Part shown: positions 1 through 8,292 of the stretch, piece by piece
Numbering within the stretch: position 1 is the stretch's first letter
How the letters are laid out: each line of letters opens with the position of its first letter
NCBI GenBank assembly: GCA_023666335.1
Contig: JAMPCE010000024.1
Coordinates: 1-33,978 of the forward strand
Source: a bacterium
GTDB taxonomy: Bacteria > Bacillota > Clostridia > Lachnospirales > Lachnospiraceae
DNA: 33,978 nt
Reading direction: 5' to 3'
Made by a program: the position numbers and the translations under genes
Notes under the pieces: model-generated
The model's database searches: none
What the model was told of the DNA's origin: nothing
What the model saw: the letters and a program-made list of their open reading frames with translations, nothing else

Positions 1-79
1 GTCTGGGATATAAAGTTCTGATTGCTTCGTATGTACCGAGGGCATAGCCCTGAGCGCCGTAGATTGCAAGTTTCATCAT
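1..79 (-). CDS. N-terminal fragment of a Rossmann-like protein of the glycan operon
   Basis: Only the first 26 codons are inside the window; the gene continues past the left edge. The start reads MMKLAIYGAQGYALGT, a hydrophobic beta strand followed by a glycine-rich turn, as in the N-terminal modules of the neighbouring enzymes. A GGGGAAG ribosome binding site lies 5 nt from the ATG at 79 and 8 nt from the ATG at 76, so either may be used. It follows the TylF-like gene by about 41 nt on the same strand and is probably in the same operon. The catalytic domain, if there is one, is not visible, so no function is assigned. Confidence 0.6.
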   Translation of the reverse strand, partial: MMKLAIYGAQGYALGTYEAIRTLYPR

Positions 80-120
80 TCTATCTTCCCCGTGATTGAC
101 AACAAAATATCTCTACTTAT

Positions 121-1002
121 CTAATCCTTTAACAAAGCGATACTGCACCCATCCCCGATCGGTGTTTTGGTGATCCGAAATCCTCGTTCCTTTTCAAATA
201 TATCTACCGCCTGCTTTACCCCCTCAAAAACGCCCGAAAAATAATCATGCAGCAAAATACAGCCGTTGCTTACCATCTTATCCCAGAAAAAACGCAGACC
301 ATTTAACATAGGGACATGCAGATCCATGTCAAGGTTCACAAAGCAGAAGATATCCTCCACATCCTGCATACTCTCCGGAAAATATCCCTGCCTTATCACA
401 ACATTTTCCGGATAAGGCATTTTTTGCATAACGAAACCGACTCCTGTTTCTCCAAAAAAAGTTCTATCCGAAAAACGGCTCTTTTCAAACGCTTCACTGT
501 TGGCGCTTTCATACTGCATATCTCCGCCGTCAAATCCCTCAAACGTGTCACACAAATATAACTTTTTGCCCGGAAAATAAGCATTCAGAAACTTCGCGCA
601 ATCGCCACGGAATACACCGCATTCTGCCACGTTTCCCTCTATTTTCTCTTTTTTGATCCAATCGGCATACTCTCTTATAAAACAAATTCTCTGATCTATA
701 AATAGATCCATAAACCGCAAATCGACAAAGGTATTTACTACTTTATCTTTCGGTATCCCTAACTGCTCGGATTGTGCTTTGATCTGTTCTACTGCTGCCG
801 GGCTGCTGACTACAATCAGCAACATATCAAATACTTTATCCGTAATCTGCTCTGGCGCAATAACGGGAAACGATAACAAACACTGTCCCCAGAATCTTTC
901 ATCACTATCCGTATATGCCACAATCTCATATTGGTCTGACATGATCAAATTTGGCAATATTCTTTTGCCAAAATCTCCGCAGCCCCATATAATTACCTTC
1001 AT
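121..1002 (-). CDS. TylF-family methyltransferase with N-terminal Rossmann-like module
   Basis: This 293-residue protein has two parts. Residues 1-95 form a Rossmann-like module beginning MKVIIWGCGDFGKRIL, with a second strand ending in AYTDSD. Residues from about 108 to the end resemble the TylF/macrocin O-methyltransferase family: ECGVFRGD (127-134) is the SAM-binding motif I, LDMD (224-227) fits the metal-binding acidic cluster, and LHDYFSG (251-257) is a late family motif. TylF enzymes methylate sugar hydroxyls, so O-methylation of a glycan sugar is the likely role; the substrate is unknown. The start codon overlaps the stop of the upstream WcbI-like gene by 4 nt (ATGA), which indicates translational coupling. 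Confidence 0.8.
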   Translation of the reverse strand: MKVIIWGCGDFGKRILPNLIMSDQYEIVAYTDSDERFWGQCLLSFPVIAPEQITDKVFDMLLIVVSSPAAVEQIKAQSEQLGIPKDKVVNTFVDLRFMDLFIDQRICFIREYADWIKKEKIEGNVAECGVFRGDCAKFLNAYFPGKKLYLCDTFEGFDGGDMQYESANSEAFEKSRFSDRTFFGETGVGFVMQKMPYPENVVIRQGYFPESMQDVEDIFCFVNLDMDLHVPMLNGLRFFWDKMVSNGCILLHDYFSGVFEGVKQAVDIFEKERGFRITKTPIGDGCSIALLKD

Positions 1003-2186
1003 AATGTTTCTACTGCTCCAATCTCCATATATTTATCCCTGTGCCGCCACCAGCAATATTCTCTAATATACTCCTCGAAGTCCATATGTTCATCCAGTTT
1101 CTTACCCGTTACTCTTATCTCTTTATCTTCCCATCTCATCCCCAATGTTTTTTTCACAACCGGATAAACACACTTTTCATTCAAATCCATCTTACTGTCA
1201 CAATAAATTTGTAAATCATAAATCTGTAACTTCTTTAATATTTCTTCCGCAATCCTTTTCATAACAAAATTAGTAGGATGACCATCATCATAAAACAATT
1301 TCTCTTCCTGATAATTATCCTTTACAAAATCATAAATAGGAATATCCCACAATTTCTCCCGCTCTTGCAATTTCGCCATACCCGCAAAAAAATTTTCTTT
1401 TATTTCTTCCTCACTCATCACATTGTCACTTTTGCAATATTCTATAATCTCATCTATTTTCATATCTCTGCTAATTGCTTCTTCAATTACTTTATCTCCA
1501 TGTAAAAATAATCCATCTCCATCCAGTCCGTCATTGATTGCCTCATTGCCATCCAGAGATATTGATTGCGGAAACAACATTTTCCCTATTCCATACAAGT
1601 GTGGAATGACAATCTCACTTATTTCCGGACCAACAATGGATCGAATGTACTCGTCTGACACCTTATATCCGAACTGATTATTCCTGCGTATATCCTGATG
1701 TATCCATACATCAATATGCCGAAATATTTCCGGTTCCGTCCGGAATTGTTTTGTTGCGCTTACCAGTAAAGGATAGGGGTATATGGCAAAGCGCTCCCTG
1801 AATGCAGACGATGACAGAAGAAATTTCTTTATGATTGCCATATGACAGTTCCCATGCAAAAGAACAACATCCTTAAACAGCCATTCATAATACGCAAAGT
1901 CCTCAAACTCCCGTTTCCCTTCATTTCTAAGTTCATCCGCTGCCAGCAGATACACTTCCGGCGATGTAGCAACTAAAACATACAGCTCTTCCACATTTTC
2001 TCTGTAAATCTGTTTCCCTCTAAAAGTCTCAATCCCTCCCCCATTTTTTGATATAAAATATCGAATATCTATCCCATACTTTCTTAACATCCATGCGCAT
2101 TTCGCGCCATGCAGCCCTGTTCCTCTTACCGCACAGCCGTGTTTTAGTTTTTCCTTAATTGTACAATCTACAGTCAGCAACGACAT
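999..2186 (-). CDS. WcbI-like polysaccharide biosynthesis protein with N-terminal Rossmann-like module
   Basis: A 395-residue protein. Residues about 15-100 carry a Rossmann-like unit (AVRGTGLHGAK, then a strand ending IRYFIS and later YVLVATS). From about 106 a second domain starts with VVLLHGNCHMAIIKKFL; the HGNC signature (111-114) and the late DDGHPTN segment near residue 315 fit the WcbI family, putative acyltransferases of capsule clusters. Assignment to WcbI rests on these motifs only. A ribosome binding site (AAGGAG, 6-7 nt spacing) precedes the ATG. It overlaps the next gene by 4 nt. Its role is probably acyl or similar modification of the polymer. Confidence 0.65.
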   Translation of the reverse strand: MSLLTVDCTIKEKLKHGCAVRGTGLHGAKCAWMLRKYGIDIRYFISKNGGGIETFRGKQIYRENVEELYVLVATSPEVYLLAADELRNEGKREFEDFAYYEWLFKDVVLLHGNCHMAIIKKFLLSSSAFRERFAIYPYPLLVSATKQFRTEPEIFRHIDVWIHQDIRRNNQFGYKVSDEYIRSIVGPEISEIVIPHLYGIGKMLFPQSISLDGNEAINDGLDGDGLFLHGDKVIEEAISRDMKIDEIIEYCKSDNVMSEEEIKENFFAGMAKLQEREKLWDIPIYDFVKDNYQEEKLFYDDGHPTNFVMKRIAEEILKKLQIYDLQIYCDSKMDLNEKCVYPVVKKTLGMRWEDKEIRVTGKKLDEHMDFEEYIREYCWWRHRDKYMEIGAVETL

Positions 2187-2204
2187 ACCATTCTCCTTCC
2201 GGCA

Positions 2205-3356
2205 TTAAGCATAATGTGACTTCCTATTCCAGATAATGTCGGGGTTTGTCCACACATTTCCGCCCGGACAGAGATTTCCGACAGCGTTTACACATAACCC
2301 CATTTTCCATAACGCATATATAAATGAAAATTGATCTCTTCCCGCACCTTTTTGATACTCCTCATGCCATTTTCGGTACAGTTGCCGCCCCGTTTTATTT
2401 TGCAGATCACTGACAATCATCATACATTCACACATACCAAACTTTCTGGGCAATCCCTCTTCCATATACCGTTTTAATTCCCTGATAATTTTTTCTTTTT
2501 CTACCACCCCCAGCCATTCCGCAAAAATCCCATCAATATAGATGCAGTCATGAATCTTATGCCTGTGTATACTCAGCCCGGAAGCTCCAATATTGTTAAT
2601 AAAATGTGCGATTGGATTTTTAATCCTTATTGAACCGTCCATATAGATCGTAAAATCGTATTTAGGAAAGATTTCATGCGGGTGCATCTTGCAATATCTG
2701 TTTTTATCTTTTGCGCTCATAGAACAATCCGGAACCACTGTATCTACATTCACATATCGAAACACTCCTCCGCCCATATCAGGATCGTCGCTGATCACAT
2801 AATAATCGCAGCATTCCTCCACCACACACGGCTGCATGAGTTTATCATAGCCGCCTGTGATACAGGTATAAACGGCTATTTTGTTCAAACCGTCCGTTTC
2901 CTTTCGCTCTATCGGCTCACAAGTCTTCTCCGAAATCTTCTCCGAAATCTTCTCTAAGTTCTGATAGCGTCTATACAGATCCTCTCCATAAAAATCAGCC
3001 GCCACCTCATCCATTGCCGCGACATCCCGGATTCTGACAGTATGCAGCCGACAATTCCCGGCAAGCTCCTTTTGAATTACATCATCGTACGGATAATCAA
3101 CCAGAATGAGAACAAGCACATCTTCACACATTCCCATCAATGTTTTCTTCTCAATGCCAGCCGCGCCGGGCAGATGGAAAGAAGCCACGTTCTCAGCATT
3201 TCCATCACAATAATAATCAATTTTTATATGTAAGATATCCGACAGGCGGTCAGCAATCTTTTTTCCAAAATAACCCAGCCCATAGATGCACACTTTCCAT
3301 TTTTCATTTCTTGCACATTCAACAATTTCTTTTGCTGTGTCACCCAAGACCCTCAT
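2205..3356 (-). CDS. DUF616 (glycosyltransferase-like) protein with N-terminal Rossmann-like module
   Basis: A 383-residue protein. Residues 20-110 form the cluster's Rossmann-like module (KVCIYGLGYFGKKIA, then IDYYCDGNAEN). A linker around residues 132-145 contains a tandem KISE repeat. Residues about 155-383 match the DUF616 family, seen here as KIAVYTCITGGYD, DYYVISDD, a YMDGSIRI acidic motif and a conserved tail ending NRKSHYA. DUF616 proteins are predicted nucleotide-sugar-using glycosyltransferases, with the acidic motif as the likely metal site. The ATG overlaps the upstream stop (ATGA), but the GGGAGG just before it is only 1 nt away, so translation probably depends on coupling to the upstream gene or starts a few codons later. 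Confidence 0.75.
   Translation of the reverse strand: MRVLGDTAKEIVECARNEKWKVCIYGLGYFGKKIADRLSDILHIKIDYYCDGNAENVASFHLPGAAGIEKKTLMGMCEDVLVLILVDYPYDDVIQKELAGNCRLHTVRIRDVAAMDEVAADFYGEDLYRRYQNLEKISEKISEKTCEPIERKETDGLNKIAVYTCITGGYDKLMQPCVVEECCDYYVISDDPDMGGGVFRYVNVDTVVPDCSMSAKDKNRYCKMHPHEIFPKYDFTIYMDGSIRIKNPIAHFINNIGASGLSIHRHKIHDCIYIDGIFAEWLGVVEKEKIIRELKRYMEEGLPRKFGMCECMMIVSDLQNKTGRQLYRKWHEEYQKGAGRDQFSFIYALWKMGLCVNAVGNLCPGGNVWTNPDIIWNRKSHYA
2924..2947. repeat. Two-copy 12-bp in-frame tandem repeat
   Basis: The 12-mer tcttctccgaaa occurs twice back to back and is followed by a partial third copy. On the coding strand it encodes KISE-KISE in the linker between the two domains of the DUF616 protein. 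Gain or loss of a unit would change linker length by four residues without shifting the frame. Confidence 0.8.
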
Positions 3357-3841
3357 GCCTCCCAGACCACATCTGAAAGTGAAATAATCGGACAGGATAA
3401 TTTTTTCTCCAGGCTTTCTTTCACTTCCTCATAAAATTGAACGACTGCCACAATTACTGCGTCTACCTGCGGAAGCTCTGCATCCGGTCTGCGTACATCG
3501 ATTTCAGCGAAAACATTGTCCGCATTCCTGTCGATACAATATGCCACTTCCACCGCAGTACCTTGAAATTCTCTTAAAACCATATATCCCATTTCACTCA
3601 TTCCGTAGACTGCAATTTTCTTATAATTATTTTTTTCACAATAATGTACCAACGTATGCCCACTCTGATATACTTTGACCCATTGCTGCATGAGAGTATA
3701 AAACTCAGAAAAGCTGTCTCCCTGTTTTTCAATTACCGCGCAGTGCTTTTCGTATTGCCGTCCGATAAACCTGCCTCCTATAAAGGAGCCAAAACAAATG
3801 CCAGCCAAAGCCGTCAAACTCAAACCAATCACATTATTCAT
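3353..3841 (-). CDS. Stand-alone Rossmann-like module with hydrophobic N-terminus (paralogue A of three)
   Basis: A 162-residue protein from the ATG at 3841, chosen because AGGAG lies 7 nt upstream and because two paralogues at 7753-8238 and 11030-11497 start at the equivalent place. Residues 3-23 are hydrophobic and small-residue rich (a membrane segment or anchor). Then come FSEFYTLMQQW, KKIAVYGMSEMGYMVL (a nucleotide-binding-like strand and turn), YCIDRNADN, the VDAVIVAVV strand, and a conserved tail DVVWEA. It resembles the accessory module fused to many enzymes in this operon. No catalytic residues are recognisable. It overlaps the deacetylase gene by 8 nt and the DUF616 gene by 4 nt. 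A scaffold or docking role is an inference. Confidence 0.75.
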   Translation of the reverse strand: MNNVIGLSLTALAGICFGSFIGGRFIGRQYEKHCAVIEKQGDSFSEFYTLMQQWVKVYQSGHTLVHYCEKNNYKKIAVYGMSEMGYMVLREFQGTAVEVAYCIDRNADNVFAEIDVRRPDAELPQVDAVIVAVVQFYEEVKESLEKKLSCPIISLSDVVWEA

Positions 3842-4763
3842 ACCATTTCTCCTGTCTGCATATCTTTGCGAAGTCGGAAATCCCGATTCCGCAAAACCCC
3901 TGTTCCCGCAATGCGGTAAACACCGTCTCAAGATCATCGTACAACTTCTCAATCTGTCCGTTTCGTACAAAAGTGGGACTGCCGCCCGGCATAAGCTCAG
4001 ATGAATGCAGCATAAATTCGATATAACGCTCATCACGCTCACACATATAATTAATAATTCCCAAAAGTTCCATCCGATTGCTTCCATTCGGACGAAACCA
4101 TTTCGGTGTACCACTCTCCACTTTTTTCACAGAGGTTACCGGTATTTCCATAATGCCACTCTTTTGCGCCCTGCCCGCCGCCGAATAGGTGAGCACAAAC
4201 GGTCGGTTCTCATAACCGCTCCAATCTGTCCCCCCGCTGCCGATACACCATCCCGGATTCTCTGCCCAACTGATTCCCGGTGTACAGGTACAGTCAACCG
4301 TGTATCCCAGACGATCAAGTTCCTGTATAATCACATCATTCAGGCACCATCGCCCTCCTCTGTGGGATGTAATAGAACATTGAAACGTATCCTCCAAAAA
4401 TTTTGTCAGATACTCCATTTTTTTTCGTATGACAAATCGCGGATATTCTCCCAGATAAGGCTTCCCTCTTTTCATCGGTGATTTCAACAGCGGAAACCAC
4501 GGCGGCGAATTCCATGCGTGCTCATGCGCTCCGATTTCCAATGTGCCTTTTCTCAACCCCTCGCGCCCCAATTCTCTCATCGCATCGGCATTTGCCATCT
4601 CATAATTTGTCAGGTATGTAGGAATAAAACCGAATTTCTCACATAGCTCCTGAAATCGATACAAAAATTTCGCGTTTTTCGTACCAATCGGCGCCTTCAA
4701 GTCAGAGACCGCCCAAAGATTATCACCTTCGGTATCAATTGTAATAACAAAGTAGCGCTTCAC
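3834..4763 (-). CDS. Polysaccharide deacetylase (NodB-like) family protein
   Basis: A 309-residue protein. The start is the GTG at 4763, because a perfect AAGGAGG lies 7 nt upstream and this GTG overlaps the previous stop as GTGA; an upstream in-frame GTG lacks a site. Visible NodB-type motifs are TIDTEGD (8-14, catalytic and metal aspartates), GAHEHAW (H80 and H82, metal ligands) and SHRGGRW (133-139). A late HSSELMPGG segment provides the last histidine region. Family members remove N-acetyl groups from glycans. There is no signal peptide, so it probably acts on a cytoplasmic or lipid-linked intermediate. The three genes that follow are joined by 4-8 nt overlaps. Confidence 0.8.
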   Translation of the reverse strand: MKRYFVITIDTEGDNLWAVSDLKAPIGTKNAKFLYRFQELCEKFGFIPTYLTNYEMANADAMRELGREGLRKGTLEIGAHEHAWNSPPWFPLLKSPMKRGKPYLGEYPRFVIRKKMEYLTKFLEDTFQCSITSHRGGRWCLNDVIIQELDRLGYTVDCTCTPGISWAENPGWCIGSGGTDWSGYENRPFVLTYSAAGRAQKSGIMEIPVTSVKKVESGTPKWFRPNGSNRMELLGIINYMCERDERYIEFMLHSSELMPGGSPTFVRNGQIEKLYDDLETVFTALREQGFCGIGISDFAKICRQEKWYE

Positions 4764-5872
4764 AGATTGTCCTCCTTGATACACAAAATGGAATGCTTTT
4801 CTAAAAAGGGTTTGACGGATTCATTTTCACAGATTGCTTTATAGGGTCCTCTGTCGGTTGTTACGATCAAATAATGCTCTGAACTGTCATATCTGCTTAA
4901 CTCGTCCGGGTGGCTTATCTCCGAACAAGCAGCTGACAGAGCGGTATCTATCACGCATATCGGTACTGCATCATATAATTCTTTAAGTCTCTTTATCGTA
5001 TATCTTCCCCATGTTGCCGCTCCCCAAATGATGATCCCTTTCTCGCAGACAATATCCCGCAGTTTCCCCAAATTCTGGTCAACTGTTGCATATGCCTTTT
5101 TTTGAAACGAAATTTTGGGCGCATACTCCCTGAGCTCTCCGCCAAGACTCTTTTTAAAATATGAAATATTTGTTAAAGCCCTGTCCTCTCCTATATAAAT
5201 TCCGCCCAGATCATATTCCCGATAACCTTGATCTTTCAGAAAACACATCGCCGCATAGTGCAGATAACTGTTTGCCCGCCCCACCTGTGCCGCAGTCTCT
5301 TTCTGCTCCCGAAAATGAGAAGCGCCAAACGAAAATGTGGATCTCCTGTCTTCATGATCCAGCAAATATCCATTTACTACCAAAAGGTCCCCCGCGTCAG
5401 AGTATGCGCTTGCAAGGAGGAAGATATTGTCCTGCGTGGCAGCCTCATATCTCTCCAGATCAAAGGGAGGCAGATTTTTAGATGCGGCAAACCGATCATA
5501 AAAAGCCCTTACCTCCTCCAGTTTTTTCCCATCCGGAGACATATCAATGGCGACTGATATCCCATCCCTCTCTTTTGCACGCTTTACCTCATATTTTCTG
5601 TTTTTATGAAAATCGCTAAGAATCTGTGCTACATCTCTCGTAAGGTCGATACTGCCGGAATACCCTTTTGATTCCCAGTCCGCGTTTTTGGAAAGATAGA
5701 CTAAAATATCTCCAAATTCTTCTTTGATTTTTTTATCCATTTTTCCGCAATAGAATATGTCAAGCTGATCGCAGGAATCGGACTCGTATAAAAAATCGGC
5801 ATAACTTAATTCAGAGGCAAAAAAAATATGCTTATACTTTTTTCCTTCTCTGCAATATTCATACTTGATCAT
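4760..5872 (-). CDS. FemAB/GNAT-like transferase with C-terminal Rossmann-like module
   Basis: A 370-residue protein. Residues about 70-260 resemble the FemAB/Acetyltransf_6 GNAT fold: RKYEVKRAKERDG, the FYDRFAASKNLPPF segment, and the late strand YREYDLGGIY (DLGG 221-224) followed by ISYFKKSLGG. These proteins transfer acyl or aminoacyl groups to sugars or peptidoglycan precursors. Residues 278-370 are the recurrent Rossmann-like module (IIIWGAATWGRYTI, CVIDTA, YLIVTTD), placed here at the C-terminus, whereas most other enzymes in the operon have it at the N-terminus. A GGAAGGTG site precedes the ATG at 5872. The donor and acceptor are unknown. Confidence 0.7.
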   Translation of the reverse strand: MIKYEYCREGKKYKHIFFASELSYADFLYESDSCDQLDIFYCGKMDKKIKEEFGDILVYLSKNADWESKGYSGSIDLTRDVAQILSDFHKNRKYEVKRAKERDGISVAIDMSPDGKKLEEVRAFYDRFAASKNLPPFDLERYEAATQDNIFLLASAYSDAGDLLVVNGYLLDHEDRRSTFSFGASHFREQKETAAQVGRANSYLHYAAMCFLKDQGYREYDLGGIYIGEDRALTNISYFKKSLGGELREYAPKISFQKKAYATVDQNLGKLRDIVCEKGIIIWGAATWGRYTIKRLKELYDAVPICVIDTALSAACSEISHPDELSRYDSSEHYLIVTTDRGPYKAICENESVKPFLEKHSILCIKEDNL

Positions 5873-5924
5873 ATGAATTCACCTTCCTGCGTACAAGATC
5901 ATCCAACCCGATATTTAACCCAAA

Positions 5925-7091
5925 CTAATATCCTCTGGCTAATGCATCCCATAATGCCATGATGTTTTCCTCACTGTAATCTTCCGCTCTTTTCTTCGCC
6001 TTTTCAGAATATTCCTGATACAATGCATGATCTTCCAGTAATTTCAACATCCCCATCCCGAGCAGCTCTTCCTGCTTTGAAAGCTGCTTCTGCTCCGATA
6101 CTTTTCCTTCTATACGGGGCGTCAATATCCCATACTCACAATATTGTATCTCATCAGAACTTTTCTCTTTTCCTACGATTTCGCCACATCCCCCGGGAGA
6201 ATCGGCTGTTACGATCGGCACGCCATATGCCATCGCTTCAACCATTGCATTCGGAAAACCTTCCACCCTCGACGCCATAACAAACGCCCTTGCATGTTGC
6301 AGAAAATAACCTACATCTACCGCCGCGCCGACAAAAACCACTCCGTTTTCAAGTCCCATTTTTTGAGTGATGGCAGTAAGGTAATTTTTCTGTTTTCCAT
6401 CGCCTGCAATGATCAATTTTGCCTGCGGCTGTTTTTCATATACATAGGAAAACGCCCTTATGATACGCTCCTGCCGCTTTACCGGGTCCAATCTCCCCAC
6501 GCATACTACCGCCTTATCTCCATATTCCCACGGAAGACTTTTTGTCTGCAATGATCTGGGACGAGCGGAAACGTTAGGTATAGCAACTATTTTTTTATCC
6601 GAAATGTTGTAGCGTTCCATCAAATCATTCTTGACATAGTTACTTACGGCAATCACCTTATCTGCCCGTCTGTATAATCTTCTAATCCACCGCTTATCAT
6701 ACGCAAAGCCGGAGCATTCCGTTCTTTCCGACAAAACTGTCCGCACACTGACAAACACCTTTTCTTTTCCTCTGGAACACACATTAATATAATTGCATGC
6801 CTCCATAAATGAAATAGCAACGTCAATCTGATATTGCTGCTTTAACTTTTTAAACGTCTTTGCCGCAAACAGCATTTCTCTTATATTTTCAGGATAACTC
6901 TTTGATAAAAAGGGATAGAAAACATGCGTTTTTACAATCTTACCTTTTGCCGGAAAAAAAACCTGCCCACAATTTGCCAACAGGAAATAGTATACCTGAT
7001 GTCCTCTGTCATGGTAATAGCTGCCAACATGGACTGCCGCCCGTTCTGCCCCGCCCATTCCTAAAGTCGGAATCAAAATCGCAATGTTCAT
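5925..7091 (-). CDS. Glycosyltransferase family 4 (GT-B)
   Basis: Encodes about 388 residues from the ATG at 7091 (MNIAILIPTLGMGGAER); an ATG at 7100 would sit only 2 nt from the GGGAG site, so the inner start is preferred. The N-terminal GGAER loop is typical of GT4 enzymes. The C-terminal half has VCVGRLDPVKRQERII (donor-domain opening), AKLIIAGDG, and SRVEGFPNAMVEAMAYG, which carries the EGFP and E-x7-E nucleotide-sugar motif. It is a retaining GT-B glycosyltransferase acting at the cytoplasmic face. It is the only classical glycosyltransferase in the window, so further ones presumably lie beyond the left edge. Confidence 0.9.
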   Translation of the reverse strand: MNIAILIPTLGMGGAERAAVHVGSYYHDRGHQVYYFLLANCGQVFFPAKGKIVKTHVFYPFLSKSYPENIREMLFAAKTFKKLKQQYQIDVAISFMEACNYINVCSRGKEKVFVSVRTVLSERTECSGFAYDKRWIRRLYRRADKVIAVSNYVKNDLMERYNISDKKIVAIPNVSARPRSLQTKSLPWEYGDKAVVCVGRLDPVKRQERIIRAFSYVYEKQPQAKLIIAGDGKQKNYLTAITQKMGLENGVVFVGAAVDVGYFLQHARAFVMASRVEGFPNAMVEAMAYGVPIVTADSPGGCGEIVGKEKSSDEIQYCEYGILTPRIEGKVSEQKQLSKQEELLGMGMLKLLEDHALYQEYSEKAKKRAEDYSEENIMALWDALARGY

Positions 7092-7138
7092 TCTTCGCAT
7101 ATCTCCCAGTCATCTGATTTTCCGTTTATGCCGACAGC

Positions 7139-7705
7139 TTATGCCCGCTTGTCAGCTTTTACAAAATAGAGTATCTTTCTCGTAGTACGCTCATTTGCCA
7201 GATAGCCTTTGGAACAGTATTTTAATGTATAGCCCAGTCTTTCAAAAAGTTTTGTATAGTCATGCACATACTGATATGGCGGACTCTGCACCTTATCCAC
7301 CAATATAATATCTACTTCATTGTGAAGAATCAGTTCATTGAAATAGCGATCGCATTCACTATCATCCACTCTGTGCAAAAAATTAAGCGCTATCAGAACC
7401 GCTATTTTTCTGCCTCTGATCTCATCAAATGTCCCTACTCGAAACAGCGTTTCCGGATGAAGGAGCCTTGCCGCCAGAATTGCTTTTCTGTCAATATCAT
7501 ACCCCGCCTTATTTTTCCGTCTGATGGCAGAAATAATATCTCCCAACCCGCATCCCACCTCAATGATTGCTCCATCAGAAACTTCGCCATTCTGAATCAA
7601 ACCGTTAATTCTTTTAATGGTCGGGACGACATAAAATCTTTCATTCAAGGTCTTCAAATGCCATTGATCGAAACCAATGATTTTTTGCAATAATTCTCTG
7701 TACAT
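7139..7705 (-). CDS. Class I SAM-dependent methyltransferase (paralogue of 13073-13666)
   Basis: A 188-residue protein with motif I at IIEVGCGLGDII, a following GYDID acidic loop, and HPETLFRVGTFDEIRG then VLIALNFLHRVDD. The gene at 13073 has the same order (IVEIGCGLGDII, LHPNTQFRKGSF, IINLLHF) and a similar LNEWHYSG/FDQWHLKT opening, so the two are a divergent duplication within one operon. A GAGG ribosome binding site lies 7 nt before the ATG. A methyltransferase of the glycan pathway is likely, but the substrate is unknown. Confidence 0.8.
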   Translation of the reverse strand: MYRELLQKIIGFDQWHLKTLNERFYVVPTIKRINGLIQNGEVSDGAIIEVGCGLGDIISAIRRKNKAGYDIDRKAILAARLLHPETLFRVGTFDEIRGRKIAVLIALNFLHRVDDSECDRYFNELILHNEVDIILVDKVQSPPYQYVHDYTKLFERLGYTLKYCSKGYLANERTTRKILYFVKADKRA

Positions 7706-7752
7706 CCGCTTTCCTCATCCCATATACCGGACTGCCATCCGGCAAACGATCC

Positions 7753-8238
7753 TCATGCGTCATAAATCACATCATCCAGAGACAACACCGGGCAACCCAA
7801 TTTTTCTTTCATATCCCGTTCTATGTCATCAAACCAATGAACAGCCGTAACAATCACAGCATCCACCGCCTCCAATTCCTCATCCGGTCGATAGACGTCC
7901 GTTCCCACATACAATTCATCCGCATTTTTATCAATACCATATTTCACTTCTATTTCACTGTCCTTTAATTCATAAAGGAGCTCTTCTCCCAACTCTTTCA
8001 TTCCATAAATGGCGACAGTATTGTAGCCTGATTTTTTTAAATATGCCCCAACTGTTTTCCCTTCATTGTGTATGTGAACCCATTGAAGAAGGATGGCATA
8101 AAATTCATGAAATTTCATATCATCTTCTTCTAATCGCCGCATCGCTTTTTTTCTTGCTTTCCCTATCGTCTGTTCTCCTGTCGCAATACCGACTGCCGCT
8201 CCCAAAACCGCTAAAAGCAACCTCTTTTTTCGCCCCAT
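7753..8238 (-). CDS. Stand-alone Rossmann-like module with hydrophobic N-terminus (paralogue B of three)
   Basis: A 161-residue protein. A basic MGRKKR is followed by LLLAVLGAAVGIATG, a probable membrane segment. The core then reads FHEFYAILLQW, TVAIYGMKELGEELL, YGIDKNADE, TDVYRPDEEL, VDAVIVTAVHW and a tail DVIYDA. It aligns over its whole length with the proteins at 3353-3841 and 11030-11497. An AGGAGGG site 6 nt before the ATG predicts strong translation. No catalytic signature is visible. It sits between a methyltransferase and asparagine synthetase. Membrane recruitment of enzymes carrying the same module is a possible role (inference). Confidence 0.75.
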   Translation of the reverse strand: MGRKKRLLLAVLGAAVGIATGEQTIGKARKKAMRRLEEDDMKFHEFYAILLQWVHIHNEGKTVGAYLKKSGYNTVAIYGMKELGEELLYELKDSEIEVKYGIDKNADELYVGTDVYRPDEELEAVDAVIVTAVHWFDDIERDMKEKLGCPVLSLDDVIYDA

Positions 8239-8292
8239 CAGTTTCCCTCCTGCTATTTTCCTTATTTGTCTAACATTCTCTATCTTAATATA

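Noticed and set aside
8239..8292. Internal promoter between asparagine synthetase and small protein B
   Set aside because: The sequence is AT-rich, but no pair of -35 and -10 boxes at acceptable spacing was found.
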